Of a stretch of 64,000 nt of DNA, positions 19,475 to 28,490 are shown piece after piece (the first letter of the stretch is position 1; each line of letters opens with the position of its first letter). The stretch spans positions 3,692,452 to 3,756,451 of the forward strand of contig NZ_JHEG04000001.1 of the NCBI RefSeq assembly GCF_000760695.4, in the 5' to 3' direction. Under the pieces are notes generated by a model. That model ran no database searches. It was not told the DNA's origin and saw only the letters and a program-made list of their open reading frames with translations. Position numbers and translations under genes: made by a program. The DNA comes from Tolypothrix bouteillei VB521301. GTDB lineage: Bacteria > Cyanobacteriota > Cyanobacteriia > Cyanobacteriales > Nostocaceae.

Positions 19475-19547
19475 GGGGTTATAGCTCAGTTGGTAGAGCA
19501 CTTCAATGGCATTGAAGGGGTCAGCGGTTCGAATCCGCTTAGCTCCA
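19475..19547 (+). tRNA. tRNA-Ala (GGC)
   Basis: The 73-nt cloverleaf is complete. The acceptor GGGGTTA pairs with TAGCTCC, the D arm is AGCTCAGTTGGTAGAGC, the anticodon stem CTTCA/TGAAG holds anticodon GGC at 19508-19510, and the T arm is GCGGTTCGAATCCGC, followed by discriminator A. CCA is not encoded. The anticodon reads GCC alanine codons. Confidence 0.97.
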
Positions 19548-19803
19548 CTTGTTCAATTTCCGCATAGGTAACAGTGGAAGGGATTTCTAACAGCTTCCCT
19601 CATCATTTTACACATTGCATTCTGTACAATTAACAGGCTTTTAATAACCTAGAACTTGTAGCAGATGTAACATAACTGCAAAGTTTTGCATCCCGCCCAT
19701 CGTCAAGTCAGTTAAACAATTCCGTATCGCTGTCTGGGGTATAGTAAGTCTCAGCTTTACCAATCCGCTCAACCTCAGTTGAGATTTTAGGCAATCTTAC
19801 TCC

Positions 19804-21342
19804 TTATTTATTTTGTTTTTTCCCCTTCGACAAAGTTTGCTGACTTCCGTTTGAGATGTGCGATCGGTGACGACTTCTGCGTGCAGCAATCGCTTGCAAC
19901 AAATAACTCAAACCCCAGCCTACAATTGCTCCCGCAACACCAAAAATCAGGCTTAACACTACCGACAAAACAAAAGGATGTGGTAGAAATGTAGTAAAAG
20001 GTAGCTGTATTGGTTTTGGTGGTTGTAGTTGAGGAATTATGTAAGGTGCTGTACTGACAGCTATTTGTGCTGCACCCAAACCAAAACCCAAGATTGCGAT
20101 CGCTGTTTGCAAGTTCTCATTGCGTCTTTTGTCTGCTTCCTCTTTTTGAGCGAGAATTTCTTGAGTTGTGCGATCGCTTTCGGCTTGTTGTGTTTCTACA
20201 ATCCCTCGGATAGTATCAACAAATTGCCCAAATAATTCTTTTCCTGGAGCAAGATAGTGAATGTCAGTTTGTATTTGTTCAAGCCATTTCTGACATTCTT
20301 TGTTCAAAAAATCTTGCCAGCATTGGGGACTGTTACCGTTACCAATAGTTTGAATTTTATCCAAGCAAATTCTGTAATTAGTAATATTGGTAGTCATTGC
20401 TGTATGTTGGATTTGTAAATCTTGCAAGCATCTGGTGTAATCAAAGCTAGCTTGAGGCATTTCTGCCAATAAGCTTTTTAAGTCAGATAATTGCATTTGA
20501 GGTGTAGATATCAAGCTGTTAAATTTTTTAATTTTGTCTTCTAAATTGCTGTAGATTTCTCTAGCTTCTCGATAGCGTTTGCGAGCCAAGTGATAAATGT
20601 AAAGTATTTTATGGTAGCTCAAAAATAATCTTAACAGCCAGTCATAAGCTCTTTCTGCAAGTGTTACCGTTGGTGATTGATTCTTATTGATGACTATTAA
20701 AATATGGCATTCTTTGGCAAAATTCTCTGATTCATTGGGGTCAATTGCTTGGTATTCAAATAAAAAACTACCAAACAGTTTACCCTGTTTTGTGAACACG
20801 GGATTTAAGTTTGTACCTGCTACTAAAGCTATGGCAAATTGTTTAGCGAGTGTATCGCAATCTTCACTGGGATGTACTTCTCCATAAATCCATAGTGTTT
20901 GACCTAAAGATGCTTGGATGCTAGCAGGTAGCAAACAACTTGGTTGAAAATGTTGTAATTGGGGAATATCTATCGAAATGGTTGACGATTCTGGAACTAA
21001 AGTGAAATCTACTGCATAAGTATCATTCAGCAAGAAAGGCTGAAGATTAGCATTAATTGTAAAACCTTCTGTTGTGGGGAGACTCCCCAAATCTAAATAT
21101 TGCCCGGAAAGACTTAACCATTCACTTTGTCTGCTTTCTTCTTGCTTGGGGTTATAGACAGTATTTTCATAGGAAACTAATTGCGATCGCAAATCTTTCA
21201 AACCAATAAAGGTAAGTGAGCTTTCACCCAATTTCACCAGATTTTCCCATAGGAGATTAGCATCTGTCATAACTTCACCGGGAAGGTCGGTGAGGGTGTG
21301 GCGGAGATGAAAAGCGTAGAGAGTGAGACTGAAATTCTTCAC
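19804..21342 (-). CDS. Uncharacterised membrane protein with C-terminal TM pair
   Basis: 512 residues, family not recognised. The first 230 residues look like a beta-rich soluble domain. A helical segment follows (about 235-275, LLRLFLSYHKILYIYHLARKRYREAREIY), then a long coiled-coil stretch to about 415. Two hydrophobic segments are near 418-440 and 460-485, and the tail is short and very basic. The layout (large cytosolic head, coiled coil, paired helices, basic end) recalls CorA-like or effector membrane proteins, but this is only a resemblance. Its ATG overlaps the stop of the 93-residue gene upstream (ATGA), so the two are coupled. Confidence 0.7.
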   Translation of the reverse strand: MKNFSLTLYAFHLRHTLTDLPGEVMTDANLLWENLVKLGESSLTFIGLKDLRSQLVSYENTVYNPKQEESRQSEWLSLSGQYLDLGSLPTTEGFTINANLQPFLLNDTYAVDFTLVPESSTISIDIPQLQHFQPSCLLPASIQASLGQTLWIYGEVHPSEDCDTLAKQFAIALVAGTNLNPVFTKQGKLFGSFLFEYQAIDPNESENFAKECHILIVINKNQSPTVTLAERAYDWLLRLFLSYHKILYIYHLARKRYREAREIYSNLEDKIKKFNSLISTPQMQLSDLKSLLAEMPQASFDYTRCLQDLQIQHTAMTTNITNYRICLDKIQTIGNGNSPQCWQDFLNKECQKWLEQIQTDIHYLAPGKELFGQFVDTIRGIVETQQAESDRTTQEILAQKEEADKRRNENLQTAIAILGFGLGAAQIAVSTAPYIIPQLQPPKPIQLPFTTFLPHPFVLSVVLSLIFGVAGAIVGWGLSYLLQAIAARRSRHRSHISNGSQQTLSKGKKQNK

Positions 21343-21620
21343 AGTGTTGACTGAGATTTTTGCTTATTAGATAAAGGAGAGTTATTTTTAATTGCGTTGT
21401 CTGATAATTCCTTTGATGGTGAGCTAGGTCGATTCGTTGAAGTCTGGGACTTACTATTACCTATGCCTGTGTTTACACTAACATCAATAGGAGATACAGC
21501 ACTGATGGATTTCAGGTTTTGCTTGTAAGCTGCTAAAAGTTGACTGTAAGACTCAGTTCGCAACCAATTTTCTAATATTTCCTCAATTTCTGCATCGTCT
21601 AAAGACTCCCAATTTTCCAA
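21339..21620 (-). CDS. Small acidic partner of the 512-residue membrane protein
   Basis: 93 residues. The acidic helical N-terminus (WESLDDAEIEEILENWL) is followed by a Ser/Asn-rich, probably disordered tail. The first usable start is a TTG at 21620. The frame stays open about 17 codons further upstream to a TAG but contains no other start, so the gene may have lost its 5' end. The ATGA overlap with the next gene indicates co-translation. The function is unknown. It could be an adaptor or regulatory subunit for the membrane protein. Confidence 0.55.
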   Translation of the reverse strand: MENWESLDDAEIEEILENWLRTESYSQLLAAYKQNLKSISAVSPIDVSVNTGIGNSKSQTSTNRPSSPSKELSDNAIKNNSPLSNKQKSQSTL

Positions 21621-21727
21621 ATGAGTTTGAGTTTGGCTGGATTCGTCCGCTGATTGACCGCCATAGCCCTAGAGAAAAAGCGTTCGGCGATTTATCATCA
21701 TGGCATGAACGAGTTGAGACTTAAGTA

Positions 21728-22720
21728 ATGACCTCCGAGCATTCCACCTCCGCCACGGTCAAACAGCGTGTCATCTTCCTAGTACTGGATGGTGTCGAAC
21801 TGTTGGATCTGGCTGGACCGGCACAGGTATACAGTATAGCTGAGTCATTGGGTGCGCCTTACTCCCTACACTTTTGTGCTAACACTTCTGGAGTGCGATC
21901 CTCACAGGGGTTGTTTTTAGGTCAGCTAGAGCCACTGCCACCTGTGTCTGCCCGTGATGTGGTAATGGTCGCTGGAGTGGCATTGGATCGGCTCAACCAA
22001 CCCCTGCTAGACGCTGAGACTTGTTGCTGGCTGATGAATGCTCATACAAACGGCACGCGCATTGCCTCTATTTGCACTGGGGCAACAGTCTTGGGAGAGG
22101 CTGGTTTGCTGGACGGTCGGCGTTGCACCACTCACTGGTTTGTTGTAAACGATCTTCAGCAACGTTATCCAATGGCTCATGTTGTGGAAAGTGTTTTGTA
22201 TGTCAGCGATCGCGGCATAATTACCAGTGCAGGTATTGCTTCTGGAATTGACATGGCGCTGTCACTTATCGAGCAACAGCAAGGACCCCGTTTTGTGGCT
22301 GAGGTGGCTCGCTACCTGGTTATCTATCTACGGCGTAACGGCACTCAACCTCAACGGAGTGTTTATTTAGAGTACCGCAATCATTTGCATCCAGGCGTAC
22401 ATAGCGTTCAGAATTGGTTGGCAGAAAACGCAATAAAATCTGTTTCCTTAACTGAACTTGCCCAAATCGCTTGCATGAGCGTGCGGAGCTTCAGCCGTGC
22501 TTTTAAGGAGGCGACGGGATTAACACCCGTGCAGTATCAGCAACGCTTGCGTTTGGAAGTCGCTACCACGCTGTTGCAGAACTCAGACTTATCGATCGAG
22601 GCGATTGCAACCCACTGTGGTTTCGATGATACCCGTCATTTTCGCCGTTTATGGCAACGGTATTTTGGAGTTTCTCCTTCAGCCACACGTAAAAAACAGA
22701 CGAAAACGCCTGCTGTTTAA
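21728..22720 (+). CDS. GlxA-type AraC regulator with DJ-1/PfpI domain
   Basis: 330 residues. The N-terminal class I glutamine-amidotransferase-like (DJ-1/PfpI) domain spans about 15-185, with its nucleophile-elbow cysteine in ASICTGATVLGEAG (Cys116). The C-terminal AraC double helix-turn-helix spans about 215-325 (LTELAQIACMSVRSFSRAFKEATGLTP, then IEAIATHCGFDDTRHFRRLW). Such regulators usually sense a small metabolite and activate adjacent catabolic genes. It is co-directional with the dehalogenase-like gene 70 bp downstream, a likely target. No RBS resembling AGGAG is present before the ATG. Base composition appears more GC-rich than in the flanking genes. Confidence 0.92.
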   Translation: MTSEHSTSATVKQRVIFLVLDGVELLDLAGPAQVYSIAESLGAPYSLHFCANTSGVRSSQGLFLGQLEPLPPVSARDVVMVAGVALDRLNQPLLDAETCCWLMNAHTNGTRIASICTGATVLGEAGLLDGRRCTTHWFVVNDLQQRYPMAHVVESVLYVSDRGIITSAGIASGIDMALSLIEQQQGPRFVAEVARYLVIYLRRNGTQPQRSVYLEYRNHLHPGVHSVQNWLAENAIKSVSLTELAQIACMSVRSFSRAFKEATGLTPVQYQQRLRLEVATTLLQNSDLSIEAIATHCGFDDTRHFRRLWQRYFGVSPSATRKKQTKTPAV

Positions 22721-22790
22721 ATATGTTGTTTAAATACGTTGTTGCAATCAATCTTTTCAGAGCTTTTAACTGAGACGATAGAAAAAATAT

Positions 22791-23711
22791 ATGATTCCAG
22801 CCAACGAAACATTCGAGGGCACATTTTCGTTCAAACCTCACTTTTCAACTGCAGCAGGCTTTCGGATGCATTATGTGGACGAAGGTGAAGGGGAGCCAAT
22901 CGTGTGTCTTCACGGTGAACCAACCTGGGGCTACTTGTACCGACGTTTCATTCCTCCTCTCTCAAAACGCTATCGCGTTATCGTTCCCGACCACATGGGT
23001 TTTGGTAAGAGCGAGACACCTGCAAATAAAGAGTATACGCTAGCAACGCACGTAGAAAATTTAGAAGCTTTGCTGCTTGAGCTTGACCTACGGGAAATCA
23101 CCCTTGTTTTGCATGACTGGGGCGGACCCATTGGTGGGGGCTTTGCTTTGCGCCATCTCGATCGCGTCAAGCGTTTGTTTCTGATGAACACCGTTGTTCC
23201 TCTTGGGCTTCCCATTGAAGCAGAACTTCTACCCAAAGCAACTGCTCAAAGCAAATGGTTTCAGTGGGCGGTCAAAGCCAACAAAAATGGAACATTGGAA
23301 CAAGTGCTCGGCAATGCAGAAGTTACCATCCTCCACTTGATGAAACAATTGCAAGGATTTGAGAATATGTCAGTTGTGGATCGCACTTGGATTAACGCTT
23401 ATTCAGCCCACTTTCAAACTAAAGAAGATTGTCGGGGGATTATTAACTTTCCACTTGACGTTATTACCAATCGGGAGACTCAGTTTCCACTAGAAGCAGC
23501 AGATGCGATCGCTGCACTTCGACAAAAACCAGCAATGATGGCTGAAGGTATGAAGGACTTTGCCCTTCCCCCCGAGCATTTTATCCGTATCTTTCGTGCT
23601 GGATTTCCTAATGCTTCAGTCATTGAATTAGAGAATGCGGGACATTTTTGTCAGGAAGATCGACCTGATACGTTAATTGCGCTCATCGAGCAATTCATTC
23701 AACTCACTTAG
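22791..23711 (+). CDS. Haloalkane dehalogenase-like alpha/beta hydrolase
   Basis: 306 residues with the alpha/beta hydrolase fold. The oxyanion region is HGEPTWGYLYR (41-51). The nucleophile elbow is LHDWGG, with Asp109 instead of the usual serine, as in haloalkane dehalogenases, and Trp110 as the halide-binding tryptophan. The catalytic histidine lies in NAGHFCQEDRPD (about 285). With an Asp nucleophile it should hydrolyse carbon-halogen or related esters through an alkyl-enzyme intermediate. The natural substrate is unknown. Follows the GlxA-type regulator and precedes an HD hydrolase gene. Confidence 0.88.
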   Translation: MIPANETFEGTFSFKPHFSTAAGFRMHYVDEGEGEPIVCLHGEPTWGYLYRRFIPPLSKRYRVIVPDHMGFGKSETPANKEYTLATHVENLEALLLELDLREITLVLHDWGGPIGGGFALRHLDRVKRLFLMNTVVPLGLPIEAELLPKATAQSKWFQWAVKANKNGTLEQVLGNAEVTILHLMKQLQGFENMSVVDRTWINAYSAHFQTKEDCRGIINFPLDVITNRETQFPLEAADAIAALRQKPAMMAEGMKDFALPPEHFIRIFRAGFPNASVIELENAGHFCQEDRPDTLIALIEQFIQLT

Positions 23712-23862
23712 TCGCTCGAATTGTTTCTCTGCAAAATATAATACCATTTTGAACTGTGCGATCGCACGAATTAGGCTTGTCGTTCGCTATTTGTCTTCTA
23801 TTCTTTGTAAGAGTTTTACCGTTTTTACAGAATTCTGTGTTTTTCACCTACTGAGTAAATAT

Positions 23863-24492
23863 ATGTTATCTATAGATCGTACAATTCCAGACAGCGAAAT
23901 TTGTAAAAAAGCAACGCAATTAGTTGCAGAAATCTCACCCACCTTTTTGTGCAATCATTGTATTCGGACATTTTTGTTTGGTGACTTGTTAGGAAAACGG
24001 GATGGACTCAAGTATGACCGCGAGTTACTGTATCTTGGTGCCGTAATGCACGATTTAGGATTGACAGAACGATTTGATGGCGAACAAAGATTTGAAGTTG
24101 ACGGTGCGGATGCTGCAAGAGCCTTTGTTCTGGCAAATGGATTGCCAAACGAGAAAGCAGAAGTTGTATGGGATGCGATCGCTCTCCATACTTCTTTAGG
24201 CATTGCCTCACGAAAACAGCCAGAAATTGCGCTGGTGCATTTGGGGGCGAGCGCAGATGTGCTGGGAATGCGAATTTCCGAAATTCTTTCGGAAACTGTA
24301 GAGCAAGCCCTTGACGCTTATCCTCGGCTTAGCTTCAATCAGGCAATGACTGAGTTATTAGTCTCACAAGTCAAACGAAAACCTCAAACAGTCGCATTCA
24401 CTTGGCTGGCAGAAGTTGGGCGTGGTTGCATTCATGGATTTATCTCACCCAATTGGAGAGATATGCTTAACAACAGCCCATTTGCTGAGTGA
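23863..24492 (+). CDS. HD-domain hydrolase, cyanamide-hydratase-like
   Basis: 209 residues from the ATG at 23863. Longer upstream reading would overlap the dehalogenase gene and is not conserved-looking. Metal-binding motifs of the HD superfamily are NHCIRTFLFG (His32), GAVMHDLGLTERF (His63-Asp64) and WDAIALHTS (His109). The order and spacing match the HD proteins related to fungal cyanamide hydratase, which is the closest group I recognise. The substrate is unproven. Co-directional with the dehalogenase-like gene across 150 bp, which suggests one small detoxification or catabolic unit. Confidence 0.85.
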   Translation: MLSIDRTIPDSEICKKATQLVAEISPTFLCNHCIRTFLFGDLLGKRDGLKYDRELLYLGAVMHDLGLTERFDGEQRFEVDGADAARAFVLANGLPNEKAEVVWDAIALHTSLGIASRKQPEIALVHLGASADVLGMRISEILSETVEQALDAYPRLSFNQAMTELLVSQVKRKPQTVAFTWLAEVGRGCIHGFISPNWRDMLNNSPFAE

Positions 24493-24690
24493 TGTAAATT
24501 CTGCGTGTACGTTGAGTTTATTTTTTCCCTAAATAGGAAGACATAAATAAATGTAAAAATGTGTTGCATCAGAAACCCGGTAATGCGTACAACATTGGGT
24601 TTCTTGAGTGTTATATTTACTTTGGTTGATTGACTGAATCCAATCTATATTCTCCACCCAGACCGACACACCGCTATACCCCTATTAACC

Positions 24691-25644
24691 ATGAAAGGAC
24701 TTTGGCTCGAAAACAACCAACTTCAACTCCGTACCAACATCCCTATTCCCGAACCGCCACAGGGAGAAGCGCTAGTACGTGTTTTGTGTGCTGGTATCTG
24801 TAACACGGACCTAGAACTCAAGAGAGGTTACTATCCCTACAACGGTATTATAGGGCACGAATTTGTTGGTGTTGTTGAACAAGGACCAGAATACCTGATG
24901 AATCAACGTGTCGTTGGAGAAATCAACGCTGTTTGCAGACAATGTAGGTTCTGTCGGAGCGGACAATCCACTCATTGCGAAAATCGTACTGTTCTTGGTA
25001 TTGTCAACCGCAATGGAGCCTTTGCCGATTATCTTACTTTACCCATAGAAAACCTGCATCCCATACCTGACAGTATTCCTACAGAAGTTGCAACTTTTAC
25101 TGAACCTTTAGCAGCAGCACTGGAAATTCAGCAGCAAGTGCGGATATGCCCTGACGATCGAGTACTCGTTGTGGGTGATGGTAAACTGGGGCAATTAGTA
25201 GCACAGACAATAGCTTTGACTGGATGTGAGCTTTTAGTCGTGGGGCGTCATCGAGACAAACTTGCTAATTTAGAGAATCGGGGTATTAAAACTGCTTTAG
25301 TTGATGCTGTTAAAAACAAAACTTTTGACATTTCAGTAGAATGTACTGGTAACTCTGAAGGATTTGCCATCGCCCTCCGCGCCTTGCGTGCGAGAGGAAC
25401 TCTGGTACTCAAAAGTACCTACGCAGGTAACCTCAGCTTTGATGCTTCCTCTTTAGTTGTGGATGAAATCACTTTAATCGGCTCCCGTTGCGGTTCCTTC
25501 GAGCCTGCACTTGAACTTTTAGCACAAGAAAGAGTAGATGTAAAACCGCTCATTCATGCACGTTATCCCCTGACTGAAGGGCTCGCTGCTTTTGAACGCG
25601 CCCAAGGTAAAGGTGTCTTAAAAGTTTTATTGGAAATTGGTTAG
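24691..25644 (+). CDS. Zinc-dependent MDR alcohol dehydrogenase
   Basis: 317 residues. The catalytic zinc site is built from VLCAGICNTDLEL and GHEFVGVV. The structural zinc lobe has four cysteines (CRQCRFCRSGQSTHC). The Rossmann domain carries VLVVGDGKLGQLVAQ near 158-172. Full length for the threonine/sorbitol-dehydrogenase branch of medium-chain dehydrogenases, though slightly short. NAD(P)-dependent oxidation of an alcohol is expected, and the substrate cannot be told. Transcribed away from the preceding HD gene's spacer with no obvious partner. The short heptamer repeat lies just after it. Confidence 0.92.
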   Translation: MKGLWLENNQLQLRTNIPIPEPPQGEALVRVLCAGICNTDLELKRGYYPYNGIIGHEFVGVVEQGPEYLMNQRVVGEINAVCRQCRFCRSGQSTHCENRTVLGIVNRNGAFADYLTLPIENLHPIPDSIPTEVATFTEPLAAALEIQQQVRICPDDRVLVVGDGKLGQLVAQTIALTGCELLVVGRHRDKLANLENRGIKTALVDAVKNKTFDISVECTGNSEGFAIALRALRARGTLVLKSTYAGNLSFDASSLVVDEITLIGSRCGSFEPALELLAQERVDVKPLIHARYPLTEGLAAFERAQGKGVLKVLLEIG

Positions 25645-25697
25645 TTGTTAGTTGTGAATTGTTAGTTTTTGTAGAGAGGCTGTGAACTACCTCTTTA

Positions 25698-25732
25698 CCA
25701 CTAACCACTAACTACTAACCACTAACCACTAA
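25698..25732. repeat. Heptamer tandem repeat (CCACTAA)5
   Basis: Five head-to-tail heptamers, CCACTAA with one CTACTAA variant in the middle, resemble the short tandemly repeated repetitive (STRR) sequences of heterocystous cyanobacteria. The last unit overlaps the stop codon of the beta-lactamase-like gene. A shorter copy occurs near 39718-39731. Confidence 0.75.
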
Positions 25733-26676
25733 TCCTTCGAGTTACTCTGAATCGCTTGCACAATTTGTTGGGATATAAAGGGTAAAATTTCCCGACTTTT
25801 TGCGTTAGCTTTTCCCTCAGTAAATACAACTAACAGGTAGGGACTCTGCTCTGGTATCTCAATATACGCAGCATCATGACGAACCTGACTCGTCCAACCA
25901 GCTTTTGACCAAATTTGCGCGTTTTGAGGAAGACCACTGCCTAAAAATCCCGCCACTTGGTCTTCTTCTGCATCTTTTGGTAAGTCCTTAAGATTGAGGC
26001 TGCGTTTCATCAAAGCCATCATAGCTTGCGATCGCGTACTGGATACTGCCACTCCCCCTACAATACTGTGTAACAACCTAGCAGTGGCATTTGTTGTCAG
26101 CATATTTCGGTTTTCCAGTAACTCACCTACAAATGCTCGTTCCCGTCCGTAAGGACCATCACACCAAGTTTTTTGGCAAACATTGATTGTTTCCATATCC
26201 GACCAACCAAAAGATTGGAAATACCGATTGACAATATTGCGCTGCTGCTTCCAAGTGTCAAACGGTCCCATGGGTAATTCCGGTCCCGATGTTGTTCCAC
26301 TTAATATATCTACAACTAAACTGGTAGCATCATTGCTAGAATCAACAATCATATCGCGCATGGCTCTTTCCAACTCCTTAGAGGTGGAAGTCATGCTTTT
26401 TTCCAACCATTCATTAATTGCGACTAGGTAGAACACTTTTACCACACTTGCAGGGTAAATACGCTCAACACCCCGATAGGTAAAACCGCGAACTGGATGA
26501 CTCCAAAAAGCGTCTGGAGTTAAAGCACCACCCGTGTTAACCAGTACGGGAGGATCGTAAACAATCCAAGTCAAAGCAATTTGGTTGCGAGCTAAACTCG
26601 GAAATGCTGACCAAGTTGCTTCTAAAATCCCATTTCCCAGGTTTTCCAGTTGTTCGTCTTTATTGAAAAAACTCAT
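25729..26676 (-). CDS. Beta-lactamase-fold serine hydrolase
   Basis: 315 residues with class A beta-lactamase/transpeptidase-like motifs. The SxxK motif is PASVVK (Ser77, Lys80), SSND lies at 113-116 where class A enzymes have SDN, and SKAGW near 255 replaces KTG. There is no signal peptide, which argues against a secreted antibiotic-resistance enzyme. It is more likely a cell-wall-related or esterase-like hydrolase. The ATG lies only 12 bp from the ATG of the divergent NlpC/P60 gene, so the two share a control region or one start is misplaced. Its stop overlaps the heptamer repeat. Confidence 0.82.
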   Translation of the reverse strand: MSFFNKDEQLENLGNGILEATWSAFPSLARNQIALTWIVYDPPVLVNTGGALTPDAFWSHPVRGFTYRGVERIYPASVVKVFYLVAINEWLEKSMTSTSKELERAMRDMIVDSSNDATSLVVDILSGTTSGPELPMGPFDTWKQQRNIVNRYFQSFGWSDMETINVCQKTWCDGPYGRERAFVGELLENRNMLTTNATARLLHSIVGGVAVSSTRSQAMMALMKRSLNLKDLPKDAEEDQVAGFLGSGLPQNAQIWSKAGWTSQVRHDAAYIEIPEQSPYLLVVFTEGKANAKSREILPFISQQIVQAIQSNSKD

Positions 26677-26688
26677 TGTTGTTTAAGA

Positions 26689-27411
26689 ATGTCCTCTAAT
26701 ATAGAATCCAAAATCCAAAATTTAGCACTCAGCGAGTATCAGTGTTTAGCCAATCTAAACATATATGATTCTCCGAATTGCGATCGCTTAGCAACCCAAG
26801 CTGCGGTAGGACGGCATTTATACTTAATCTCCGACAGTCAAAACGCCCCTATAGAGCACCCAAAGTCTGTACAAGTGAGTCTTTGCGAGGATGATTATCC
26901 AGGATGGCTGTTACTTTCGGATGTAGAATTGTTACAACCATGCACTGAACCCTACAGAAACTCACCGTTTTCTGAAGCCGAGATTGAAGATCTTTTACCA
27001 GATGTCATTACCTTTACTTACAAAGCTATGGAACAGCCGAACTATTATCTTTGGGGAGGTACTGTAGGACCAAATTATGATTGTTCGGGATTGATGCAAG
27101 CAGCATTTGCTTCTGTAGGAATTCGCATACCTAGAGATGCTTATCAACAGGAAGCTTTCACCCAACCCGTTTCCCTTAGAGAATTACAACCTGGTGATTT
27201 AATCTTCTTCGGAACTTCCCAAAAAGCAACTCATGTGGGACTCTATTTAGGGGATGAGAACTATATCCATAGCTCTGGAAAAAATCAAGGGCGCAATGGA
27301 ATTGCGATTGACCGTCTCTCGGAACAAGGTGATGAGGTTAGTCGGTCATATTACCAGCAACTGCGCGGTGCTGGAAGAGTGGTAAAGAGTTACGAACCAC
27401 AGAAACGCTAG
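26689..27411 (+). CDS. NlpC/P60 endopeptidase with bacterial SH3 domain
   Basis: 240 residues from the ATG at 26689. An N-terminal SH3-like domain (about 10-95) precedes a C40 peptidase domain with catalytic Cys132 in YDCSGLMQAAF, His182 in ATHVGLYLG and His194 in YIHSSG. This is the architecture of the cyanobacterial gamma-D-glutamyl-diamino-acid endopeptidases that recycle peptidoglycan stem peptides. There is no signal peptide, consistent with cytosolic recycling. It is followed 15 bp later by a GT2 glycosyltransferase gene, probably co-transcribed. A longer frame from 26650 would overlap the divergent gene and is rejected. Confidence 0.92.
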   Translation: MSSNIESKIQNLALSEYQCLANLNIYDSPNCDRLATQAAVGRHLYLISDSQNAPIEHPKSVQVSLCEDDYPGWLLLSDVELLQPCTEPYRNSPFSEAEIEDLLPDVITFTYKAMEQPNYYLWGGTVGPNYDCSGLMQAAFASVGIRIPRDAYQQEAFTQPVSLRELQPGDLIFFGTSQKATHVGLYLGDENYIHSSGKNQGRNGIAIDRLSEQGDEVSRSYYQQLRGAGRVVKSYEPQKR

Positions 27412-27426
27412 AAATACGGGAAAATT

Positions 27427-28437
27427 ATGAGGAGTGGACTGGTTAATGGGTTGGCTGGTTACAATGAAGCAACGGCGTCAATTGTTCCAGATGTTTCGGT
27501 TGTGGTGCCAGTGCATGATGAAGTAGAAAGCTTACCCTATTTGCTGGAGGCGATCGCATCTACTTTAAATGCCACTGAATTAAGTTATGAAATTATCTGC
27601 GTAGATGATGGTTCATCTGATGGCTCGGCGCAATATCTTAAAGAACAAGCGCAAATCCGTACCGATCTCAAAGCAGTTATTTTACGGCGCAATTACGGTC
27701 AAACAGCCGCAATGTCAGCAGGGTTTAATTACGCACTGGGAAAAGCGATTGTCACTTTAGATGCTGATTTGCAGAACGATCCTGCAGATATACCCATGTT
27801 GCTGGCAAAGTTAGACGAAGGCTACGACTTGGTGAGTGGCTGGCGGAAAAATCGGCAAGATGCAGCCCTGAAACGATTGCTTCCTTCCAAAATTGCTAAC
27901 TGGATCATTCGACGGGTCACAAGTGTCAACGTTCACGATTATGGTTGTTCGCTCAAAGCTTACCGTGCAGAACTTGTGGCGGATATGAACCTTTATGGAG
28001 AATTGCACAGATTTCTTCCAGCTTTGGCTTACATTGAAGGTGCAAGAATCACAGAATTACCAGTTCGCCACCACGCTCGTCGCTTTGGTCGCAGCAAGTA
28101 CGGTTTGTCGCGGACTTTCCGAGTGTTGATGGACTTGTTAACCATCTATTTTATGAAAAAGTTCCTAACCCGCCCAATGCACGTTTTTGGTCTGTTAGGG
28201 CTGATTTCAATGATTTTAGGTGGGGCGATCGGAATTTACTTGACTGTTATCAAAATTGCCCTTCATGTCGATATTGGAAATCGTCCTCTCTTAATTCTGG
28301 CAGTGCTATTGCTCGTTACGGGAGTACAGTTGTTTTGTTTCGGTCTTTTGGCAGAGTTGCTTATGCGTACTTACCATGAATCTCAAGGACGCCCTATTTA
28401 TCGTGTACGTGAGGTGGTTGCAAAAAGTATAAAATAA
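27427..28437 (+). CDS. Membrane GT2 glycosyltransferase (DPM1/GtrB-like)
   Basis: 336 residues. The GT-A domain (about 22-240) shows VVVPVHDE, VDDGSSDGS, the metal-binding TLDADLQNDP, and RRNYGQTAAMSAGF. Two transmembrane helices follow (about 255-280 and 295-320), as in polyprenyl-phosphate glucose/mannose synthases that load a lipid carrier for wall or O-antigen modification. The ATG lies 15 bp after the NlpC/P60 stop. The large-loop hairpin at 28491 probably ends the transcript. The sugar and the acceptor are not determinable. Confidence 0.92.
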   Translation: MRSGLVNGLAGYNEATASIVPDVSVVVPVHDEVESLPYLLEAIASTLNATELSYEIICVDDGSSDGSAQYLKEQAQIRTDLKAVILRRNYGQTAAMSAGFNYALGKAIVTLDADLQNDPADIPMLLAKLDEGYDLVSGWRKNRQDAALKRLLPSKIANWIIRRVTSVNVHDYGCSLKAYRAELVADMNLYGELHRFLPALAYIEGARITELPVRHHARRFGRSKYGLSRTFRVLMDLLTIYFMKKFLTRPMHVFGLLGLISMILGGAIGIYLTVIKIALHVDIGNRPLLILAVLLLVTGVQLFCFGLLAELLMRTYHESQGRPIYRVREVVAKSIK

Positions 28438-28490
28438 TTTAAATACGTAATTTCACCCACGACCTCAAAAAAAAATTAAGTTACAACAGA

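Noticed and set aside
25698..25732. CRISPR array
   Set aside because: The units are contiguous heptamers with no spacers; it is a short tandem repeat. No CRISPR array was found anywhere in the window.
25729..26676. Antibiotic-resistance beta-lactamase
   Set aside because: No signal peptide, and SKAGW replaces the KTG motif; called only as a beta-lactamase-fold hydrolase.
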